From Pseudodesulfovibrio sp. (GTDB lineage: Bacteria; Desulfobacterota; Desulfovibrionia; Desulfovibrionales; Desulfovibrionaceae), in the NCBI GenBank assembly GCA_022712815.1, contig JAFLJW010000256.1:1-7926 (forward strand): a stretch of DNA of 7,926 nt. Direction: 5' to 3'. This document shows positions 1 to 5,631 of the stretch, piece by piece; position 1 is the first letter of the stretch; each line of letters opens with the position of its first letter. Both the position numbers and the translations under genes were made by a program. The notes beneath the pieces are model-generated. The model was not told the DNA's origin, ran no database searches, and saw only the letters and a list, made by a program, of their open reading frames with translations.

Positions 1-1025
1 AACTTTCCGAACATGCCCGGTGTGTCCTCGTGGGTGATGAAGATGGTGTAGACCTCGGTCCCCTCATCCTGAACGGTTTCGCCAACGTTGACGGAGTTTC
101 CGTAGTCGCCGCGACGCAGGTAGGCGGTGACGACCTCGGCGATTTCCATGCCAGTGCGGATACCGGCGTTGCGAGTGGACGCGCCGAGGTGAGCGGACAT
201 GACAATGTTATCAAGCTCCTGCAACTTGTTCTTGAACGGCAGGCCTTCACGTTTTGGTTCGGACTCGTAGCAATCAAGCGCGGCACCGGCGATTTCACCG
301 GTCTTGAGCGCGTTGTACAAAGCGTCCTCAGAGACGTTCTTGCCGCGAGAGGCGTTGATCAGGTAGGCGGAGTCCTTCATTTGCTTGAGTTCTTCCACAT
401 TGATGACCGGTTCGGAACCGCCGCAATGCAGGGAGATGAAATCGGATTGCGCAAGCAACTCGGCAACAGTGTCCACGTATTCGAGCGGGGCATCGATGGA
501 ATGATACATGTCATAGCCGATGACCTTCATGCCGATGGCCCCGGCCTTGGTAGCCAGTGCCTGACCAATGCGGCCACAACCAATGACCCCAAGTGTCTTG
601 CCGAACAATTCCACGCCCAGAAAGCGTTTCTTGTGCCATGTTCCGCTCATCAGGCTGTGATGGGCATACGGCACACGACGGGCAACGGCGAACATCAGGC
701 CCAAAGCGTGCTCTGCGGTGGCATTGGTGTTGCCATTGGGTGCGAACTTGACGATGACGCCCAGGTCCTTGGCTGCCTCCAGATCGATATTATCGGTGCC
801 GACACCGCCGCGACCGATGATCTTGAGCTTGCCGCCGTCCTTGACGCCAGCCTCCAGCAGTTTGCGGGTGATCTTGGTGGCGGACCGGATCAGTACCGCG
901 TCAAAACTGCCGATTTCGGAAATCAGATCGTCTTCATCACGCTTTTCGGTCTCAAGGGTGAATCCCTGTGCCTTCAAGTATTTGGCGGCATCATCCACAA
1001 TGCCGTCATTGGCTAAAATTCTCAT
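1..1025 (-). CDS. serA: D-3-phosphoglycerate dehydrogenase, 3' end cut by window edge
   Basis: Cytosolic NAD-dependent enzyme of the first step of serine synthesis, oxidising 3-phosphoglycerate to 3-phosphohydroxypyruvate. About 341 residues are visible from the ATG at 1023-1025. Seen: substrate-domain stretch GRGGVGTDN (residues 71-79), Rossmann motif GCGRIG (149-154) followed by an acidic residue, D172, typical of NAD rather than NADP preference. The D-2-hydroxyacid dehydrogenase triad is present as R227 (NASRG), E256 (SEP) and H279 (SAHLG). From about residue 324 an ACT-domain start is visible (YTIFITHEDTPG), so the full protein is probably near 400 residues, the short ACT-bearing type that is often feedback-regulated by serine. 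GAAGGAAG lies about 6 nt before the chosen ATG; the ATG just upstream hits a stop after two codons. It lies 18 nt downstream of the aminotransferase gene, on the same strand, suggesting an operon. Another hydroxyacid dehydrogenase is possible but less likely given the ACT start and this partner. Confidence 0.94.
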   Translation of the reverse strand, partial: MRILANDGIVDDAAKYLKAQGFTLETEKRDEDDLISEIGSFDAVLIRSATKITRKLLEAGVKDGGKLKIIGRGGVGTDNIDLEAAKDLGVIVKFAPNGNTNATAEHALGLMFAVARRVPYAHHSLMSGTWHKKRFLGVELFGKTLGVIGCGRIGQALATKAGAIGMKVIGYDMYHSIDAPLEYVDTVAELLAQSDFISLHCGGSEPVINVEELKQMKDSAYLINASRGKNVSEDALYNALKTGEIAGAALDCYESEPKREGLPFKNKLQELDNIVMSAHLGASTRNAGIRTGMEIAEVVTAYLRRGDYGNSVNVGETVQDEGTEVYTIFITHEDTPGMFGK

Positions 1026-1043
1026 TTCATACTTCCTTCTATC

Positions 1044-2183
1044 TTAAAGTTTCTTGAGTTCTGCTTCAAGTTTGCCAAGATATTCGGCGAGCATATCGGG
1101 TGTGATGTCACCCATATGGCCCACGCGGAAGACCAGACGGCGGCCAGCTTCTTCCATGGCCGTGTTGAGCTTACCGTAACCGGGGTCCATGAGGTATCCC
1201 TGACCGCGCAGTGCTTCCTTCACGCCTTTCTTGAGCATTGCCGAGGTGACTCCGGCAGGGCAGAGCACAGTGGACAGAGTCGGGGAACGGAAGCCTTCGG
1301 GAGCGAACATCTCGAAACCGTCGAGACCTTCAACCCATTTTTCGACCATGCCGCGCATTTCAACGTGACGATCAAAGCGGCTCTGGATGCCCTCTTCGTT
1401 CACGATGCGCTCAAGCTGCACGTACATCTGGTTGGCCAGCGTGCAGTTGGGCGTGGTCAGGGTCTGGTTCTTGCGAGCGCGACCGAGTTGCTTGGTGATG
1501 TCGCAGGTGTGCCCTTTATTGGTGACCTTTTCCGCCTTTTCTTCCGCTTCCTTGCTGATAAAACCGATGCCGAAACCAGCGGGCAGGCCCAAGGATTTCT
1601 GGGTGGCGGTGGCGTACATGGCCGCGCCGGAATTGCCGAGATCAAGATCTGCTCCGCCAAAAATGGACACGCCGTCCACGATGGGCATGGCGTTGTATTT
1701 GCGGATCAGTGCGCAGACGGCTTTCATGTCGTTGGTGACACCGGTGGAAGTCTCGTTGTGAGTAAAGGCAACAACGTCCGGCTTCATTTCAGCCAGCTTC
1801 TTCTCAAGCACGTCCATGTCAATGGCCTGACCGTAATCGAACTTCAGATTCTCGGCCTTTTTGCCGTTGGCGACAGCGATGTTGTAGTAATGGTCGCCAA
1901 ATGCGCCCACGGACACGTTCAGGAGAGTCTCGTCATCGGCCACCAGAGAGCGGATGGAGGCTTCCATTGCGGTGGAGCCGGAACCGAGAAACAGGACAGG
2001 CGTATACATGTCGCCCGCACCAGCCAACTTGTTCAGGTTCTCGCGGATGGGGCCGAAGCGAAGGTCATTCTCGGCATCACGATGTCCGAATTCGGGCAGG
2101 AAGGCGGCTTCCTTGACGTCCTCGCGGATATATGTGGGGCCTGTAATGAACAGCTTCAAAGGCGCAAAGTTTGTTTTGCTCAT
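1044..2183 (-). CDS. Class V PLP aminotransferase (serine/alanine-glyoxylate type), probable phosphoserine aminotransferase
   Basis: A 379-residue cytosolic PLP enzyme of the alanine-glyoxylate / serine-pyruvate aminotransferase family. Seen: GPT near residues 15-17, the PLP-phosphate loop GSGST (67-71), HNETSTG (142-148), the PLP-ring aspartate in IVDGVS (D170), and the Schiff-base lysine K196 in TATQKSLGLPAG. Full length for the family. Because serA follows 18 nt downstream with no other serC in view, the likely role is the second step of serine synthesis: transamination of phosphohydroxypyruvate with glutamate. That is inferred from context; class V enzymes of this subgroup are known to replace canonical SerC in some prokaryotes. 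By sequence alone, alanine-glyoxylate or serine-glyoxylate activity is equally possible. The start at 2181-2183 has AAAGG about 8 nt upstream. A candidate promoter lies at 2253-2281. Family assignment is firm; substrate is not. Confidence 0.94.
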   Translation of the reverse strand: MSKTNFAPLKLFITGPTYIREDVKEAAFLPEFGHRDAENDLRFGPIRENLNKLAGAGDMYTPVLFLGSGSTAMEASIRSLVADDETLLNVSVGAFGDHYYNIAVANGKKAENLKFDYGQAIDMDVLEKKLAEMKPDVVAFTHNETSTGVTNDMKAVCALIRKYNAMPIVDGVSIFGGADLDLGNSGAAMYATATQKSLGLPAGFGIGFISKEAEEKAEKVTNKGHTCDITKQLGRARKNQTLTTPNCTLANQMYVQLERIVNEEGIQSRFDRHVEMRGMVEKWVEGLDGFEMFAPEGFRSPTLSTVLCPAGVTSAMLKKGVKEALRGQGYLMDPGYGKLNTAMEEAGRRLVFRVGHMGDITPDMLAEYLGKLEAELKKL

Positions 2184-2252
2184 GTCGTGTACCTTTCAAT
2201 GATATTGGTGAAAAAGGGAAAACCTTTTCCATATGTTAGATAAATGTCTTTG

Positions 2253-2281
2253 TTCATATAACGAGATTTGCAGGATGTCCA
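2253..2281 (-). promoter_or_regulatory. Candidate sigma-70 promoter of the aminotransferase-serA unit
   Basis: Reading the minus strand, a -35-like TGGACA (2276-2281, five of six matches) is separated by 17 nt from a -10-like TATGAA (2253-2258, four of six). Transcription would begin near 2246 and leave a leader of about 60 nt before the ATG at 2183. Identified by eye; an alternative -10 such as TAACAT further downstream cannot be excluded. Confidence 0.35.
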
Positions 2282-2350
2282 GACAGGACGCCGGTTTTGC
2301 GATCATTCGTCAATTCATGATGTTTATCGAATAAAATGCTGGAGAAGTTG

Positions 2351-2376
2351 AGTCCGGAGTATTTTCTCGTCCGACT
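2351..2376 (+). repeat. Bulged inverted repeat in the kinase leader region
   Basis: AGTCCGGA (2351-2358) and TCCGACT (2370-2376) pair as a 7-bp stem with one bulged C and an 11-nt loop. No T-run follows on either strand, so it does not look like a terminator. It could be an operator half-site pair or an RNA hairpin; function unknown. Confidence 0.35.
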
Positions 2377-2380
2377 GGAG

Positions 2381-2450
2381 CAAAAAACAAGAAATAAAAA
2401 GAAGCTAAAAAAAAGAAAAGAGATAAAGAAAGTAAGATAGGAAAAAAATG
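2381..2450 (+). other. Strongly purine-rich tract
   Basis: Of these 70 bases 61 are A or G, mostly A, with only three C residues. This contrasts sharply with the GC-rich genes on both sides. It is followed directly by a pyrimidine-rich stretch. It could be a flexible or nucleoid-protein-bound promoter region, or one arm of a long imperfect RNA hairpin with 2463-2496. Confidence 0.6.
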
Positions 2451-2462
2451 CTTTTCAGGCAG

Positions 2463-2496
2463 CTCTCTCGTCTTTCCTTTTTTCTTCTATTTCCCT
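2463..2496 (+). other. Pyrimidine-rich tract
   Basis: Thirty-two of 34 bases are C or T, interrupted only by G2470 and A2489. It sits immediately before the hairpin at the kinase ribosome binding site. Its complement resembles parts of the upstream purine-rich tract, for example an AGAAG followed by an A-run in both, but the match needs gaps. Confidence 0.55.
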
Positions 2497-2525
2497 GCCA
2501 GCCGTGGCATATCACATGGCAGGAA
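2491..2525 (+). promoter_or_regulatory. Possible ribosome-binding-site-sequestering hairpin before the histidine kinase
   Basis: CCTGCCA (2494-2500) is perfectly complementary to TGGCAGG (2517-2523), which contains most of the AGGA (2521-2524) that serves the ATG at 2533. Allowing one bulged C extends the stem to nine pairs, 2491-2500 with 2517-2525, around a 16-nt loop. Inside that loop a second TGGCA (2505-2509) can pair instead with the same TGCCA (2496-2500), which would free the ribosome binding site. Two mutually exclusive foldings are therefore available. Read from sequence only; regulation is inferred. Confidence 0.4.
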
Positions 2526-2532
2526 CACTTAA

Positions 2533-3600
2533 ATGGAAAAAATAGCAGAGACCATCCTCAACAATTTGCCGGTGGGATTGATGATCATCGAAGCCAATGG
2601 CAATATCATCGAAGCCAGCCCTTCGGCCTGCCAGATTCTCGGCTGTCCCATGGAGGGATTCGTGGGGCACAACTGGGGTGACCTCTTCCTGTCTCAGGGT
2701 GACAATCTCGAATTCTCCGAAGTCGTGCTTGAGGTCATCCAGAAGGAAACGTCCAGAATCGAGCGAATCACGCCCTATTATTTGCCTGATGGAGAGAAAA
2801 AATATCTATCGGTAATCTCCTCTGCACTGCGAGAGAAGAAGAAAATCAGTGGCATAGTGGTTCTTTTTGAAGATCTGACCGAATTGTACCGCATGCATGC
2901 CCGCGAAAAAAAGATTCTGGAACAGAACCACAAACTCGCCACCCTGCGAGCTGAGAGCCTGATCCTGTTTGCCCGGTCCGTGGCTCATCAGATCAGGAAT
3001 CCGATCACGACCATCGCTGGGTTTTCCCGTTTGTTGGAACGCCGGGCGGATGATGCAAGCCGTGAACCGCTGGCGGCGATCAAGGAAGAGACCCACAAGC
3101 TCGAAACCATAGTCCGGTCCGTATCCGAATACAGCGCCATCGTCCTTGGCCCCATCACACCGGTTAACCTGTGGGTGATTATCGAGGAGGCCAAGCAGAG
3201 CATCATCAACCATCCCGCAATTTTGAATCAGGGTATTGAGTGGGAGATCGAATGCCCTGACATGAGTATCAAGGTGGACCATGATCTCATGTCACAGGTC
3301 CTTTCCGAGCTGCTCATAAACGGTGCGGAATTCTCCGGGCCGGGAGCCAGGCTAAAACTGTGCGCCAAAGAAGAAGGACAGGACATAATCATCACGGTCA
3401 CTGATTCCGGTCCGGGATTCACACCGGAGGGACTCAAAATGGCCTTTGACCCGTTTTTTACCACCAAGCCAGTGGGCGCGGGCATGGGGTTGACCCGGGC
3501 CAAGCGTATCGTGAACGAGCATCAGGGAAACATCACCATCGAAAATGTGCCGGGTAACGGCGGACGAGTGATCATAACCCTGCCCATAAAGCCTTTCTGA
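2533..3600 (+). CDS. Soluble PAS-domain sensor histidine kinase
   Basis: A 355-residue two-component kinase with no membrane segment or signal peptide, so it should sense a cytosolic cue. An N-terminal PAS domain spans about residues 6-118, then a short helical linker (about 119-145), a HisKA dimerisation domain with the phospho-acceptor H152 in AHQIRNP, and an HATPase_c domain. Seen in the latter: N-box ELLING with N263, G1 box DSGPG (291-295), FDPFFTTK (305-312) and G2 box GAGMGL (315-320). All ATP-binding motifs look intact. The acidic residue usual right after the histidine is Q153 here; glutamine at that place occurs in other active kinases, such as FlrB/FleS. No response regulator is adjacent, so it is an orphan kinase within this window. 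AGGA lies 8 nt before the ATG, inside a possible hairpin. The signal sensed is unknown. Confidence 0.93.
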   Translation: MEKIAETILNNLPVGLMIIEANGNIIEASPSACQILGCPMEGFVGHNWGDLFLSQGDNLEFSEVVLEVIQKETSRIERITPYYLPDGEKKYLSVISSALREKKKISGIVVLFEDLTELYRMHAREKKILEQNHKLATLRAESLILFARSVAHQIRNPITTIAGFSRLLERRADDASREPLAAIKEETHKLETIVRSVSEYSAIVLGPITPVNLWVIIEEAKQSIINHPAILNQGIEWEIECPDMSIKVDHDLMSQVLSELLINGAEFSGPGARLKLCAKEEGQDIIITVTDSGPGFTPEGLKMAFDPFFTTKPVGAGMGLTRAKRIVNEHQGNITIENVPGNGGRVIITLPIKPF

Positions 3601-3636
3601 CCACGCCACACCATGTTTTAGATTGACCCCGGAGCT

Positions 3637-3665
3637 TTCACGTGCTTTTTTCCACTACCTATATT
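3637..3665 (+). promoter_or_regulatory. Candidate promoter before the hotdog thioesterase gene
   Basis: TTCACG (3637-3642, four of six matches to the -35 consensus) is followed after 17 nt by TATATT (3660-3665, five of six). The start would be near 3672, leaving only about 10 nt of leader with the ribosome binding site at its very 5' end, which weakens the call. Confidence 0.3.
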
Positions 3666-3681
3666 TCAATTGGAGACAGGC

Positions 3682-4095
3682 ATGGATATTGAGGCGATCA
3701 AAACGCTGTTTGAAGAAAAGAACAATTTTTCCAATATGCTCGGCATTGAGTTCACGGAAATTGCTCCTGGTTCGGCCACCTGCACGATGCTCATCCGCGA
3801 CGAGCACCGAAATCCGTTCGGCTCGGTCAATGCGGGAGCCATTTACACTCTGGCCGAAACCGCTTTTGGCGCGGCAGCCAATGCGTACGGCACGGTAGCT
3901 CTGGCTGTGAACCTCTCCATTGCCTACCTGAAACCCGCCATGAACGGCATCCTGACCGCCAAAGCCGAGGAAATCTCCGCAGGCGGTCACATGGCGACCT
4001 ATTCCGTGAAAGTTTATGATGAGACAGACGAAATCGTGGCTGACGTTCAGGCCATGGGATATCGGATGAAGAAATCATTAGAGGAACTTGGCTAA
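3682..4095 (+). CDS. Hotdog-fold thioesterase-like protein (PaaI/DUF4442 type)
   Basis: A 137-residue protein expected to form a hotdog fold and act in the cytosol, probably hydrolysing an acyl-CoA thioester. Seen: the signature HRNPFGSVNAGAIYTLAE (residues 42-59) that begins the central hotdog helix, with G47 and E59 at positions normally important in PaaI-like enzymes, then strands around LAVNLSIAYLKP (74-85) and HMATYSVKVYD (103-113). The usual PaaI text is HxGG-like with a catalytic aspartate; here it reads NAGA with glutamate, closer to the DUF4442 branch. The ATG at 3682 was chosen because TGGAG (3671-3675) sits 6 nt upstream; a TTG at 3670 would overlap that site. It ends 1 nt before ruvX, so the two are probably cotranscribed. 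The natural substrate cannot be told from sequence. Confidence 0.87.
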   Translation: MDIEAIKTLFEEKNNFSNMLGIEFTEIAPGSATCTMLIRDEHRNPFGSVNAGAIYTLAETAFGAAANAYGTVALAVNLSIAYLKPAMNGILTAKAEEISAGGHMATYSVKVYDETDEIVADVQAMGYRMKKSLEELG

Positions 4096-4096
4096 A

Positions 4097-4507
4097 ATGA
4101 GAGCTTTGGGCATAGACTTTGGCCTTAAGCGAGTGGGGCTGGCCACCTCTGACCGGACCGGCACGCTGGTGTCTCCGTACAAGACCATTGAGCGATCCAC
4201 CCGTGACGCGCTCTTTGACGAACTCATTAAAATCATTCAAGATGAAGCAATCGAGACCATTGTGGTCGGATTGCCGCTGTCACTGAGCGGCGAGGACACG
4301 CTGACCACGAGGCAGGCCCGTAATTTTGCCGGGAGTCTGGGGCGCAGAACTGATATCCCCATTCACATGATGGACGAGAGGCTGACCTCGGCAGAGGCTG
4401 AAGAAGAACTCAACGCTGCGGGTGTACGTGGCAAGAAACGCAAGATGGCACTGGACAGCCAGGCCGCCGTCATCATCCTGCGCTCATGGCTCGAAAACGA
4501 ACAATAA
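4097..4507 (+). CDS. ruvX: RuvX/YqgF pre-16S rRNA nuclease, putative Holliday junction resolvase
   Basis: A 136-residue RNase H-fold nuclease of the YqgF family, which matures the 5' end of 16S rRNA and was also proposed to resolve Holliday junctions. Cytosolic; length matches the usual near-138 residues. Seen: the first catalytic strand ALGIDFGLKRVGLA (residues 3-16, D7), VVGLPLSLSG (57-66), DERLTS (93-98, E94) and the last acidic residue D120 in ALDSQAA. All three metal-binding positions are present. The ATG at 4097 is one base after the stop of the thioesterase gene; GAGGA (4081-4085) is 11 nt upstream. A TTG at 4088 is too close to that site. Its last 22 bases overlap the start of mltG, and ruvX-mltG adjacency is seen in other bacteria, so translation of the pair is probably coupled. 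Confidence 0.93.
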   Translation: MRALGIDFGLKRVGLATSDRTGTLVSPYKTIERSTRDALFDELIKIIQDEAIETIVVGLPLSLSGEDTLTTRQARNFAGSLGRRTDIPIHMMDERLTSAEAEEELNAAGVRGKKRKMALDSQAAVIILRSWLENEQ

Positions 4508-5547
4508 TCATCTCTCTCGTAACGTTGGTCCTCCTGGCAGGACTCGGTGTGGCTGGCTATTACGGCCAGAAGGCGCGGCTGGAGAAGCGGTTCCTGACCG
4601 TGTCGCCGGAGACTCCGGGTCGTGATCTCATCTTTCGCGTGGAGCCGGGCCAGCCGTTTACGACCATCTCGACGAATCTCAAGAAGATCGGCCTGATAAC
4701 CGATACCAGTCGTTTTTTGGAACTGGCTCGTTTCCACGGCAAGACCGCAGCCATCCGCGCCGGGCAATTCAAGCTCAGCACTGGCTGGATACCGGCGCAA
4801 ATACTGCATGAGCTGACCACTTCTGCCGGAATCATGAAAAGGGCCTCTATCCGTGAAGGACTGACATGGTGGCAGACAGCGGACAAGATTCAGGCCGCCG
4901 GACTCGGCACCTCCAAAGGCTTTGCCACGGCTGTGGCCGATCCCGTTTTGCTCGCCAGATACGGTATCAAAGCCAGTGATGCCGAGGGTTTTCTTTTTCC
5001 GGAAACATATCTGCTCACCCCGCCAACAGGAGATCAATCCGCGTACATGGTCGAGACCATGATCAGGGAATTTTTCAGGAATGCCGAAAAGGCATGGCCC
5101 GACGGATTGCCTCAGTGGGAGGAAATATACAAGATCGTGATTCTTGCTTCACTGGTCGAGAAAGAGTCCGGCAATGTGTCGGAACGGGGGCGTATCTCCG
5201 GTGTTTTTCACAACCGGCTGAAAAAACGGATGCTTATCCAGGCCGATCCGACCATCATCTACGGCCTTGGCCCCGATTTTGACGGCAATATCCGAAAAAG
5301 CCATTTGCGGGACAAGGGCAACCCGTACAATACCTACGTCATTCGCGGACTGCCGCCCGGTCCCATCTGTTCGCCGGGACTGGATGCGCTCATGGCCGCC
5401 ATTCACCCGGAAAAGCACAACTACTTGTATTTCGTGGCTAAAGGTGACGGCTCGCACTATTTCAGCAAGACTCTGACCGAACACAATAACGCTGTCAGAA
5501 AGTATCAACTCAGGCGCAATCGCAAGACCTACCGCTCCACTCAATAG
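4486..5547 (+). CDS. mltG: Endolytic murein transglycosylase MltG
   Basis: A 353-residue inner-membrane enzyme that cleaves nascent glycan strands in the periplasm and so helps terminate peptidoglycan chains. Seen: a basic N-terminus (MARKR) and one membrane segment at about residues 7-26, giving an N-in, C-out anchor; a LysM-like region around residues 45-115; EGFLFPETYLL (167-177); and the catalytic block ASLVEKES (221-228) followed by VFHNRL (240-245) and QADPTIIYGLG (252-262). The conserved glutamate in the EKE of that block is the family's catalytic residue. GLPPGPICSPG (288-298) and the HNYLYFV stretch (311-317) near the end are also typical. E. coli MltG is about 340 residues, so this is full length. 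The start overlaps ruvX by 22 bp and has no good ribosome binding site of its own, pointing to coupling with ruvX. Confidence 0.95.
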   Translation: MARKRTIIISLVTLVLLAGLGVAGYYGQKARLEKRFLTVSPETPGRDLIFRVEPGQPFTTISTNLKKIGLITDTSRFLELARFHGKTAAIRAGQFKLSTGWIPAQILHELTTSAGIMKRASIREGLTWWQTADKIQAAGLGTSKGFATAVADPVLLARYGIKASDAEGFLFPETYLLTPPTGDQSAYMVETMIREFFRNAEKAWPDGLPQWEEIYKIVILASLVEKESGNVSERGRISGVFHNRLKKRMLIQADPTIIYGLGPDFDGNIRKSHLRDKGNPYNTYVIRGLPPGPICSPGLDALMAAIHPEKHNYLYFVAKGDGSHYFSKTLTEHNNAVRKYQLRRNRKTYRSTQ

Positions 5548-5577
5548 TTTCCATCTTCGCATTTGCATTGCGGTTTA

Positions 5578-5606
5578 TTGATATTTTTTATATTCTTATC
5601 TAGCCT
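5578..5606 (+). promoter_or_regulatory. AT-rich candidate promoter between mltG and the Ppx-like gene
   Basis: The 84 bp between the two genes are AT-rich in the middle. TTGATA (5578-5583, five of six) and TAGCCT (5601-5606, three of six) are 17 nt apart; other -10-like words such as TATATT (5589-5594) are present but at poor spacing. No convincing terminator for the upstream operon precedes it, so readthrough is possible. Confidence 0.28.
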
Positions 5607-5621
5607 GTCACGAATTGTACC

Positions 5622-5630
5622 GGGGAGGGG
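5622..5630 (+). promoter_or_regulatory. Ribosome binding site that fixes the Ppx-like start
   Basis: GGGGAGGGG lies just before the ATG at 5632. The GGAG core is strong though only about 4 nt from the ATG. It favours this start over the TTG at 5563, which would put 23 extra residues before the signal peptide. Confidence 0.6.
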
Positions 5631-5631
5631 A

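Larger units (their letters stand above)
2184..2532. other. Gene-free divergent region of 349 bp
   Basis: No convincing coding sequence lies here. The left part (2184-2281) holds the candidate minus-strand promoter. A -10-like TAAAAT at 2332-2337 could serve the plus-strand kinase gene but lacks a good -35 at normal spacing, giving at best weak support and a leader of roughly 190 nt. The right half holds a bulged inverted repeat, a purine-rich tract, a pyrimidine-rich tract and a hairpin near the kinase start, each listed separately. Confidence 0.6.

Noticed and set aside
30..1016. Long plus-strand open frame opposite serA
   Set aside because: It is the antisense mirror of a well-conserved dehydrogenase and its translation shows no recognisable motifs.
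1116..2243. Long plus-strand open frame (375 codons) opposite the aminotransferase
   Set aside because: The minus-strand protein carries all PLP motifs; the antisense product is rich in His, Gly and Val as expected of a mirrored GC-rich gene.
2301..2320. Operator-like inverted repeat ATCAT ... ATGAT
   Set aside because: Only five bases pair and the inner bases do not match; expected by chance in AT-rich sequence.
2505..2521. Sigma-54-like promoter (GG and GC elements) before the kinase
   Set aside because: The spacing between GG and GC is 11 nt instead of the required 10, and transcription would start at the kinase start codon itself.
2448..2681. Small plus-strand open frame starting with a hydrophobic stretch, overlapping the kinase start
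   Set aside because: The hydrophobic residues come from the pyrimidine-rich tract, no clear ribosome binding site precedes it, and most of it overlaps the kinase in another frame.
3631..3651. Intrinsic terminator after the kinase (GGAGC ... GCTTTTTT)
   Set aside because: The stem is only about four pairs and relies on G-U pairing; the T-run alone is not enough.
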